The notes beneath the pieces were generated by a model. The model was not told the DNA's origin, ran no database searches, and saw only the letters and a program-made list of their open reading frames with translations. A program made the translations under genes and the position numbers. Positions 12,425-22,699 of a stretch of 64,000 nt of DNA are shown here, piece by piece; within the stretch, counting starts at the first letter, position 1; each line of letters starts with the position of its first letter. Origin of the DNA: Megalopta genalis (lineage: Eukaryota; Arthropoda; Insecta; Hymenoptera; Halictidae); NCBI RefSeq assembly GCF_051020955.1, contig NW_027476157.1:186001-250000 (forward strand). The letters run 5' to 3'.

Positions 12425-14193
12425 AATTATATCGCAAGTATTTGAAGCTAAATCATTTGTGTCTCATGGCTTTGAAGAAAGCCTTCTACTATGCATTGAT
12501 TTGAAGGTAAATCATGTGTTTCGCTTGGATTTGAAGGTAACTCGTTTGTTTCGCCTGCATTTGAAGCTATATCAATTATATCGCAAGTATTTGAATCTGA
12601 ATCATTTGTGTCGCATGGCTTTGAGGATAAGCCTTCTACTTCGCATTAATTTGAAGGTAAATCATGTGTTTCGCATGCATTTGAAGCTAAATCATGTTTA
12701 TCACAATTATCTGAATCTAAACCATTTGTTTCGCAAGAATATGAAGCTAAACCATGTATTTCGCTTGGATTTGAAGGTAACTCGTTTGTTCCGCCCTTAT
12801 TTGAAGCTATATCATTTATATCGCAAGTATGTGAAGCTAAATCATTTGTTTCGCATGGAGTTGAAGCTAAGGCTTCTACTTCGCATTGATTTGACACTAA
12901 ATCATGTGTTTCGCTTGGATTTGAAGCTAACTCGTTTGTTTCGCCTGCATTTGAAGCTTTATCAATTATATCGCAAGTATTTGAAGCTAAACGATTTGTG
13001 TCGCCTGGCTTTGAAGATAAGCCTTCCTCTTTGCATTAATTTGAAGGTAAATCATGTGTTTCGCTTGAATTTGAAGGTAACTCGTTTGTTTCGCCTGCAT
13101 TTGAAGCTATATCATTTATATCGCTAGTATGTGAAGCTAAATCATTTGTTTCGCATGGATATGAAGCTATGTCTACTACTTCGCATTGGTTTGTAACTAA
13201 ATCATGTGTTTCGCATGGATTTGAAGGTAAATCATGTGTTTCGCATGGATTTGAAACTATCTCGTTTGTTTCGCCTGCATTTGAAGCTAAATCATGTTTA
13301 TCACAAGTATCTGAATCTAAACCATTTGTTTCGCAAGAATATGAAGCTAAACCATGTGTTTCGCTTGGATTTGAAGCTAAGTCATGTGTTTCGCACAGAT
13401 TTGAAGCTAACTCGTTTGTTTCGCCTGCATTTGAAGCTATATCAATTATATCGCAAGTATTTGAATCTGAATCATTTGTGTCGCATGGCTTTGAGGATAA
13501 GCCTTCTACTTCGCATTAATTTGAAGGTAAATCATGCGTTTCGCTTGGATTTGAAGGTAACTCGTTTGTTTCGCCTGCATTTGAAGCTAAATCATGTTTA
13601 TCACAATTATCTGAATCTAAACCATTTGTTTCGCAAGAATATGAAGCTAAACCATGTGTTTCGCATGAATTTGAAGCTAAATCATGTATTTCGCACAGAT
13701 TTGAAGCTAACTCGTTTGTTTCGCCTGCATTGAAACTGTATCACTTATATCACTTATCTATCGCAAGTATTTGATGGTTTCGCTTGGACTTGAAGGTAAC
13801 TCGTTTGTTTCGCCCTTATTTGAAGCTATATCATTTATATCGCAAGACTGTGAAGCTAAATTATTTGTTTCGCATGGAGTTGAAGCTAAGGCTTCTACTT
13901 CGCATTGATTTCACGCTAAATCATGTGTTTCGCTTGCATTTGAAGCTAACTCGTTTGTTTCGCCTGCATTTGATGCTGTATCAATTATATCGCAATTATT
14001 TGAAGTTAAATCATTTGTGTCGCATGGCTTTGAAGCTTACTCGTTTGTTTCGCCTGCATTGAAGCTATATCACTTCTATCGCAAGTATTTGAAGCTAAAT
14101 CATTTGTGTCTCATGGCTTTGAAGAAAGCCTTCTACTACGCATTAATTTGAAGGTAAATCATGCGTTTCGCTTGGATTTGAAGGTAACTCGTT
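11797..14193. repeat. 2,397-bp tandem duplication, copy A
   Basis: TGTTTCGCCTGCATTTGAAG at 11,797 recurs at 14,194, and the match continues with shared private features, including GTGTCTCGCATG near 11,886, CCATTTTGTTTCGC near 12,337 and the scrambled segment at 13,731. Near 13,435-13,560 the two copies carry different variants of the same units, which looks like local conversion after the duplication. Confidence 0.8.
13731..13790. repeat. Scrambled 60-bp segment, copy 1 of 3
   Basis: Within two neighbouring units a short TATCACTTAT motif is duplicated (TATCACTTATATCACTTAT) and the following unit is cut to TTTGATGGTTTCGCTTGG. The gain is close to ten bases and the loss about eleven, so the array phase is almost restored. 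The same scar occurs at 16,097 and 21,664 and serves as a tag for tracing duplication history. Confidence 0.85.
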
Positions 14194-16475
14194 TGTTTCG
14201 CCTGCATTTGAAGCTAAATCATGTTTATCACAAGTACCTGAATCTAAACCATTTGTTTCGCAAGAATATGAAGCTAAACCGTGTGTCTCGCATGAATTTG
14301 AAGCTAAGTCATGTGTTTCGCACAGATTTGAAGCTAACTCGTTTGTTTCGCCTGCATTTGAAGCTATATCAATTATATCGCAAGTATTTGAATCTGAATC
14401 ATTTGTGTCGCATGGCTTTGAGGATAAGCCTTCTACTTCGCATTAATTTGAAGGTAAATCATGTGTTTCGCTTGGATTTGAAGCTAACTCGTTTGTTTCG
14501 CCTGCATTTGAAGCTATATCATTTATATCGCAAGTATGTGAAACTAAATCATTTCTCTCGCATGGATATGAAGCTATGCCTACTACTTCGCATTGATTTG
14601 TAACTAAATCATGTTTTTCGCATGGATTTGAAGGTAAATCATGTGTTTCGCATGGATTTGAAACTATCTCGTTTGTTTCGCCTGCATTTGAAGCTAAATC
14701 ATGTTTATCACAAGTATCTGAATCTAAACCATTTTGTTTCGCAAGAATATGAAGCTAAACCATGTGTTTCGCTTGGATTTGAAGGTAACTCGTTTGTTTC
14801 GCCTGCATTTGAAGCTATATCAATTATATCGCAAGTATTTGAAGCTAAATCATTTGTGTCTCATGGCTTTGAAGAAAGCCTTCTACTATGCATTGATTTG
14901 AAGGTAAATCATGTGTTTCGCTTGGATTTGAAGGTAACTCGTTTGTTTCGCCTGCATTTGAAGCTATATCAATTATATCGCAAGTATTTGAATCTGAATC
15001 ATTTGTGTCGCATGGCTTTGAGGATAAGCCTTCTACTTCGCATTAATTTGAAGGTAAATCATGTGTTTCGCATGCATTTGAAGCTAAATCATGTTTATCA
15101 CAATTATCTGAATCTAAACCATTTGTTTCGCAAGAATATGAAGCTAAACCATGTATTTCGCTTGGATTTGAAGGTAACTCGTTTGTTCCGCCCTTATTTG
15201 AAGCTATATCATTTATATCGCAAGTATGTGAAGCTAAATCATTTGTTTCGCATGGAGTTGAAGCTAAGGCTTCTACTTCGCATTGATTTGACACTAAATC
15301 ATGTGTTTCGCTTGGATTTGAAGCTAACTCGTTTGTTTCGCCTGCATTTGAAGCTTTATCAATTATATCGCAAGTATTTGAAGCTAAACGATTTGTGTCG
15401 CCTGGCTTTGAAGATAAGCCTTCCTCTTTGCATTAATTTGAAGGTAAATCATGTGTTTCGCTTGGATTTGAAGGTAACTCGTTTGTTTCGCCTGCATTTG
15501 AAGCTATATCATTTATATCGCTAGTATGTGAAGCTAAATCATTTGTTTCGCATGGATATGAAGCTATGTCTACTACTTCGCATTGATTTGTAACTAAATC
15601 ATGTGTTTCGCATGGATTTGAAGGTAAATCATGTGTTTCGCATGGATTTGAAACTATCTCGTTTGTTTCGCCTGCATTTGAAGCTAAATCATGTTTATCA
15701 CAAGTATCTGAATCTAAACCATTTGTTTCGCAAGAATATGAAGCTAAACCATGTGTTTCGCTTGGATTTGAAGGTAACTCGTTTGTTTCGCCTGCATTTG
15801 AAGCTATATCAATTATATCGCAAGTATTTGAAGCTAAATCATTTGTGTCTCATGGCTTTGAAGAAAGCCTTCTACTACGCATTAATTTGAAGGTAAATCA
15901 TGCGTTTCGCTTGGATTTGAAGGTAACTCGTTTGTTTCGCCTGCATTTGAAGCTAAATCATGTTTATCACAATTATCTGAATCTAAACCATTTGTTTCGC
16001 AAGAATATGAAGCTAAACCATGTGTTTCGCATGAATTTGAAGCTAAATCATGTATTTCGCACAGATTTGAAGCTAACACGTTTGTTTCGCCTGCATTGAA
16101 ACTGTATCACTTATATCACTTATCTATCGCAAGTATTTGATGGTTTCGCTTGGACTTGAAGGTAACTCGTTTGTTTCGCCCTTATTTGAAGCTATATCAT
16201 TTATATCGCAAGACTGTGAAGCTAAATTATTTGTTTCGCATGGAGTTGAAGCTAAGGCTTCTACTTCGCATTGATTTCACGCTAAATCATGTGTTTCGCT
16301 TGGATTTGAAGCTAACTCGTTTGTTTCGCCTGCATTTGATGCTGTATCAATTATATCGCAATTATTTGAAGTTAAATCATTTGTGTCGCATGGCTTTGAA
16401 GCTTACTCGTTTGTTTCGCCTGCATTGAAGCTATATCACTTCTATCGCAAGTATTTGAAGCTAAATCATTTGTGT
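14194..16475. repeat. 2,397-bp tandem duplication, copy B, one unit shorter
   Basis: It matches copy A at +2,397 up to about 15,770, then at +2,366. The 31-bp change is the loss of one whole unit (the one containing AAGTCATGTGTTTCGCACAG in copy A near 13,380) plus the one-base deletion GAAGAAAGCC. The match ends near 16,475, where GTCGCATGG replaces GTCTCATGG. Confidence 0.78.
16097..16156. repeat. Scrambled 60-bp segment, copy 2 of 3
   Basis: It has the same double TATCACTTAT and truncated TTTGATGGTTTCGC unit as at 13,731, lying exactly 2,366 bp downstream and therefore carried along by the 2,397-bp duplication. Confidence 0.85.
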
Positions 16476-17714
16476 CGCATGGATTTGAAGCTAAGCCTTC
16501 TACTTCGCATTGATTTGAAACTAAATCATCTGTTTCGCTTGGATTTGAAGCTAACTCGTTTGTTTTTCCTGCATTTGAAGCTTTACCAATTATATCGCAA
16601 GTATTTGAAGCTAAACGATTTGTGTCGCATGGCTTTGAGGATAAGCCTTCTACTTCGCATTAATTTGAAGATAAACCATGTGTTTCGCTTGGATTTGAAG
16701 CTAACTCGTTTGTTTCGCCTGCATTTGAGGCTATATCATTTATATCGCTAGTATGTGAAGCTAAATCATTTGTTTCGCATGGATATGAAGCTATGTCTAC
16801 TACTTCGCATTGATTTGAAACTAAATCATGTGTTTCGCAAGTATTTGAAGCTAAATCATTTGTGTCGCATGGCTTTGAAGCTAACTCGTTTGTTTCACCT
16901 GCATTGAAGCTAAATCACTTCTATCGCAAGTATTTGAAGCTAAATCATTTGTGTCGCATGGATTTGAAGCTAAGCCTTCTACTTCGCATTGATTTGAAGC
17001 TAAATCATGTGTTTCGCACAGATTTGAAGCTAACTCGTTTGTTTCGCCTGCATTTGATGCTATATCATTTATATCGCAAGTATTTAAAGCTAAATCATTT
17101 GTGTCGCATGGCTTTGAAGCTGAGCCTTCTACTTCGCATTGATTTGTCGCTAAATCATGTGTTTCGCACAGATTTGAAGCTAACTCGTTTGTTTCGCCTG
17201 CATTCGATGCTATATCAATTATATTGCAAGTATTTGAAGCTAAATCATTTGTGTTGCATGGCTTTGAAGATAAGCCTTCCACTTTGCATTAATTTGAAGG
17301 TAAATCATGTGTTTCGCTTGGATTTGAAGCTAAGCCTTCTACTTCGCATTGATTTGGAACTAAATCATGTGTTTCGCATGGATTTGTAGCTAAGTTGTTT
17401 GTTTCGCATGCATTTGAAGCTAAATCAATCATATAGCAAGTATTTGAAGCAGAACCATTTGTGTCGCATGGCTTTGAGGATAAGCCTTCTACTTCGCATT
17501 AATTTGAAGGTAAGTCATGTGTTTCGCTTGGATTTGAAGCTATGTCTACTACTTCGCATTGATTTGAAACTAAATCATGTGTTTCGCATGGATTTGGAGC
17601 TAAATCATGTGTTTCGCATGGATGTGAAGCTAACTCGATGTTTCGCCTGCATTTGAAGCTATATCAATTATATCGCAAGTATTTGAATCTGAATCATTTG
17701 TGTCGCATGGCTTT

Positions 17715-18787
17715 GAGGATAAGCCTTCTACTTCGCATTGATTTGAAACTAAATCATCTGTTTCGCTTGGATTTGAAGCTAACTCGTTTGTTTCGAAAGC
17801 ATTTGAAGCTTTATCAATTATATCGCAAGTATTTGAAGATAAACGATTTCTGTCGCATGGCTTTGAGGATAAGCTTTCTACTTCGCATTGATTTGAAACT
17901 AAACCATGTGTTTCGCTTGGATTTGAAGCTAACTCGTTTGCTTCGCCTGCATTTGAAGCTAAATCAATCATATCGCAAGTATTTGAAGCAGAATCGTTTG
18001 TGTCGCATGGCTTTGAGGATAAGCCTTCTAATTCGCATTAATTTGAATGTAAATCATGCGTTTCGCACAGATTTGAAGCTAACTCGTTTGTTTCGCTCTT
18101 ATTTGAAGCTATATCATTTATATCGCAAGTCTGTGAAGCTAAATCATTTGTTTCGCATGGAGTTGAAGCTAAGGCTTCTACTTCGCTTTGATTTGATACT
18201 AAATCATGTTTTTGGCATGGTTTTAAAGCTAGCTCGTTTGTTTCGCATGCGGATGAAGCTAAATCAAGTTTATCACAAGTATATGAAGCTAAACCATATG
18301 TTCCGCAAGAATATGAAGCTAAACCATGTGTATCGCTTGGATTTGAAGCTAAATCATGAGTTTCGCATAGACTTGAAGCTGACTCGTTTGTTTCGCCTGC
18401 ATTTGAAGCTATATCACTTCTATCGCAGGTATTTGAAGCTAAATCATTCGTATGGCATCGATTTGAAGCTAAGCCTTCTACTTCGCATTGATTTGAAGCT
18501 AAATCGTGTATTTCGCTTGGATTTTAAACTAACGCGTTTGTTTCGCTTGCAGTTGAAGCTAAATCGTGTTTATCACAAGTATCTGAAGCTAAGCCACTTG
18601 TTTCGCAAGCATATGAAGCTAAACCATGTGCTTCGCATTGATTTGAAGCTAAATCATGTGTTCCGCATGGATTTGAAGCTAACTCGTTTGTTTTGCCTAC
18701 ATTTGAAGGTATATCGTTTATACCGCAAGTATTTGAAGCTAAATCATTTGTTTCGTATGAATTTTAAGCTAAATCATGTGTTTCGCA
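17715..18787. repeat. ~1.07-kb module, partner at 22,443-23,515
   Basis: AAGCCTTCTA at 17,721 and TTTCGCTTGC at 18,541 recur at 22,449 and 23,269, a constant offset of 4,728 bp. The match ends where GTGTTTCGCACAG is replaced by GTGTTTCGCATGG. The partner shows scattered substitutions, so this event is older than the 3,237-bp duplication. Confidence 0.75.
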
Positions 18788-20099
18788 CAGATTTGAAGCT
18801 AACTCGTATGTTTAGCCTGCATTTGAAGCTATATCAATTATATCGCAAGTATTTGAAGCTAAATCATTTATGTCGCATGGCTTGGAAGATAAGCCTTCAT
18901 CTTTGCATTAATTTGAAGGTAAATCATGTGTTTCGCTTGAACTTGAAGGTAACTCGTTTGTTCCGCCCTTATTTGAAGCTATATCATTTATATCGCAAGT
19001 ATGTGAAGCTAAATCATTTGTTTCGCATGGAGTTGAAGCTAAGGCTTCTACTTCGCATTGATTTGACACTAAATCATGTGTTTCGCTTGGATTTGAAGCT
19101 AACTCGTTTGTTTCGCCTGCATTTGAAGCTTTATCAATTATATTGCAAGTATTTGAAGCTAAACGATTTGTGTCGCATGGCTTTGAAGATAAGCCTTCCT
19201 CTTTGCATTAATTTGAAGGTAAATCATGTGTTTCGCTTGGATTTGAAGGTAACTCGTTTGTTTCGCCTGCATTTGAAGCTATATCATTTATATCGCTAGT
19301 ATGTGAAGCTAAATCATTTGTTTCGCATGGATATGAAACTATGTCTACTACTTCGCATTGATTTGAAACTAAATCATGTGTTTCGCATCGATTTGAAGCT
19401 AAATCATGTATTTCGCATGGATGTGAAGCTAACTCGTTTGTTTCGCCTGCATTTGAAGCTATATCATTTATATCGCAAGTATGTGAAACTAAATCATTTC
19501 TCTCGCATGGATATGAAGCTATGCCTACTACTTCGCATTGATTTGTAACTAAATCATGTGTTTCGCATGGATTTGAAGGTAAATCATGTGTTTCGCATGG
19601 ATTTGAAACTATCTCGTTTGTTTCGCCTGCATTTGAAGCTAAATCATGTTTATCACAAGTATCTGAATCTAAACCATTTTGTTTCGCAAGAATATGAAGC
19701 TAAACCATGTGTTTCGCTTGGATTTGAAGGTAACTCGTTTGTTTCGCCTGCATTTGAAGCTATGTCAATTATATCGCAAGTATTTGAAGCTAAATCATTT
19801 GTGTCGCATGGCTTTGAGGATAAGCCTTCTACTTCGCATTAATTTGAAGGTAAATCATGTTTTTCGCTTGGATTTGAAGCTAACCCGTTTGTTTCGCCTG
19901 CATTTGAAGCTATATCATTTATATCGCAAGTATGTGAAACTAAATCATTTCTTTCGCATGGATATGAAGCTATGCCTACTACTTCGCATTGATATGTAAC
20001 TAAATCATGTGTTTCGCATGGATTTGAAGGTAAATCATGTGTTTCGCATGGATTTGAAACTATCTCGTTTGTTTCGCCTGCATTTGAAGCTAAATCATG

Positions 20100-20978
20100 T
20101 TTATCACAAGTATCTGAAGCTAAGCCACTTGTTTCGCAAGCATATGAAGCTAAACCATGTGCTTCGCATTGATTTGAAGCTAAATCATGTGTTCCGCATG
20201 GATTTGAAGCTAACTCGTTTGTTTTGCCTACATTTGAAGGTATATCGTTTATATCGCAAGCATTTGAAGCTAAATCATTTGTTTCGTATGAATTTTAAGC
20301 TAAATCATGTGTTTCGCATGGAATTGAAGCTACCTGGTTTGTTTCGCCTGCATTTGAAGCTATATCATTTACGTCGCAAGTATTTGAAGCTAAATCATTT
20401 GTTTCGCATGGATTTGAAGTTAAGCCATCTACTTCGCATTGATTTGAAACTAAATCATCTGTTTCGCTTGGATTTGAAGCTAACTCGTTTGTTTCGCCTG
20501 CATTTGAAGCTTTATCAATTATATCGCAAGTATTTGAAGCTAAACGATTTGTTTCGCATGGCTTTGAGGATAAGCCTTCTACTTCGCATTGATTTGAAAC
20601 TAAATCATGTGTTTCGCATGTATTTGAAGCTAAATCATGTATTTCGCACAGATTTGAAGCTAACTCGTTTGTTCCGCCCTTATTTGAAGCTATATCATTT
20701 ATATCGCAAGTCTGTGAAGCTAAATCATTTGTTTCGCATGGAGTTGGCTTCTACTTCGCATTGATTTGATACTAAATCATGTGTTTGGCTTGGTTTTAAA
20801 GCTAGCTCGTTTGTTTCGTATGCGGATGAAGCTAAATCAAGTTTATCTCAAGTATATGAAGCTCAACCATGTGTTTCGCAAGAATATGAAGCTAAACCAT
20901 GTGTTTCGCTTGGATTTGAAGCTAAATCATGAGTTTCGCATAGACTTGAAGCTGACTCGTTTGTTTCGCCTGCATTTG
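20100..20978. repeat. ~880-bp module, partner at 23,297-24,175
   Basis: The offset is 3,197 bp. Both copies share the deletion in GCATGGAGTTGGCTTC near 20,745 and 23,942, the GTGTTTGGCTTGG variant and CGTATGCGGATG. The shared deletion removes about ten bases within a unit and marks common descent. Confidence 0.75.
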
Positions 20979-21663
20979 ATGCTATATCAATTATATTGCA
21001 AGTATTTGAAGCTAAATCATTTGTGTTGCATGGCTTTGAAGATAAGCCTTCCACTTTGCATTAATTTGAAGGTAAATCATGTGTTACGCTTGGATTTGAA
21101 GCTATGTCTACTACTTCGCATTGATTTGAAACTAAATCATGTGTTTCGTATGGATTTAAAGCTAAATCATGTGTTTCGCATGGAAGTGAAACTAACTCGA
21201 TGTTTCGCCTGCATTTGAAGCTAAATCATGTTTATCACAAGTACCTGAATCTAAACCATTTGTTTAGCAAGAATATGAAGCTAAACCATCTGTTTCGCAT
21301 GAATTTGAAGCTAAGTCATGTGTTTCGCACAGATTTGAAGCTAACTCGTTTGTTTCGCCTGCATTTGAAGCTATATCAATTATATCGCAAGTATTTGAAG
21401 CTAAATCATTTGTGTCTCATGGCTTTGAAGAAAGCCTTCTACTATGCATTAATTTGAAGGTAAATCATGCGTTTCGCTTGGATTTGAAGGTAACTCGTTT
21501 GTTTCGCCTGCATTTGAAGCTAAATCATGTTTATCACAATTATCTGAATCTAAACCATTTGTTTCGCAAGAATATGAAGCTAAACCATGTGTTTCGCATG
21601 AATTTGAAGCTAAATCATGTATTTCGCACAGATTTGAAGCTAACTCGTTTGTTTCGCCTGCAT

Positions 21664-21723
21664 TGAAACTGTATCACTTATATCACTTATCTATCGCAAG
21701 TATTTGATGGTTTCGCTTGGACT
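21664..21723. repeat. Scrambled 60-bp segment, copy 3 of 3
   Basis: It has the same scar, 5,567 bp beyond the second copy. The flanking sequence from about 21.4 to 22.1 kb matches 15.85-16.5 kb at the same offset, so a segment of roughly 0.65 kb was copied into block 4. It differs slightly downstream (AACTTGTTTG for AACTCGTTTG). Confidence 0.83.
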
Positions 21724-22207
21724 TGAAGGTAACTTGTTTGTTTCGCCCTTATTTGAAGCTATATCATTTATATCGCAAGACTGTGAAGCTAAATTATTTG
21801 TTTCGCATGGAGTTGAAGCTAAGGCTTCTACTTCGCATTGATTTCACGCTAAATCATGTGTATCGCTTGGATTTGAAGCTAACTCGTTTGTTTCGCCTGC
21901 ATTTGATGCTGTATCAATTATATCGCAATTATTTGAAGTTAAATCATTTGTGTCGCATGGCTTTGAAGCTTACTCGTTTGTTTCGCCTGCATTGAAGCTA
22001 TATCACTTCTATCGCAAGTATTTGAAGCTAAATCATTTGTGTCGCATGGATTTGAAGCTAAGCCTTCTACTTCGCATTGATTTGAAACTAAATCATCTGT
22101 TTCGCTTGGATTTGAAGCTAACTCGTTTGTTTTTCCTGCATTTGAAGCTATATCAATTATATCGCAAGTATTTGAAGCTAAATCATTTGTGTCGCATGGC
22201 TTTGAAG

Positions 22208-22699
22208 CTAACTCGTTTGTTTCGCCTGCATTGAAGCTATATCACTTCTATCGCAAGTATTTGAAGCTAAATCATCTGTGTCGCATGGCTTTGAAGCTAA
22301 GCCTTCTACTTCGCATTGATTTGACGCTAAATCATGTGTTTCGCACAGATTTGAAGCTAACTCGTTTGTTTCGCCTGCATTCGATGCTATATCAATTATA
22401 TTGCAAGTATTTGAAGCAAAATCATTTGTGTTGCATGGCTTTGAAGATAAGCCTTCTACTTCGCATTGATTTGAAACTAAATCATCTGTTTCGCTTGGAT
22501 TTGAAGCTAACTCGTTTGTTTCGAAAGCATTTGAAGCTTTATCAATTATATCGCAAGTATTTGAAGCTAAACGATTTCTGTCGCATGGCTTTGAGGATAA
22601 GACTTCTACTTCGCATTGATTTGAAACTAAACCATGTGTTTCGCTTGGATTTGAAGCTAACTCGTTTGCTTCGCCTGCATTTGAAGCTAAATCAATCAT
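22208..22699 (-). pseudogene. Antisense decapeptide-repeat fragment (163 codons)
   Basis: Repeats such as LASNAGEANE, LASNPSETHG, LVSNQCEVEV and LSSKPCDRNR follow one another in the same antisense frame as at 44,014. The 3' end is a one-base deletion in a unit (GCATTGAAGC near 22,230), after which the frame continues out of phase. The higher-order order of repeat cores is the five-type order seen across the array. No start context or domain is visible. Like the other fragments, it is evidence for an antisense frame that was once longer, not for a present gene. Confidence 0.18.

Larger units (their letters stand above)
12464..17100. repeat. Array block 3: 2,397-bp duplication and rearranged copies
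   Basis: The region carries a 2,397-bp tandem duplication whose first copy starts inside block 2 (11,797), followed by a stretch from about 16.1 to 17.1 kb that matches about 9.9-10.87 kb at offset 6,261. The scrambled 60-bp segments described separately at 13,731 and 16,097 lie here. The linked TAA variant GCATTAATTTGAAGG remains common. There is no gene or unique sequence. Confidence 0.8.

Noticed and set aside
13169..13519. FEAKSCVSHG-type plus-strand stretches as a repeat protein gene
   Set aside because: A TGA or TAA falls about once per higher-order repeat in this frame, so products would be only about 50-100 residues, without conserved starts or ends.
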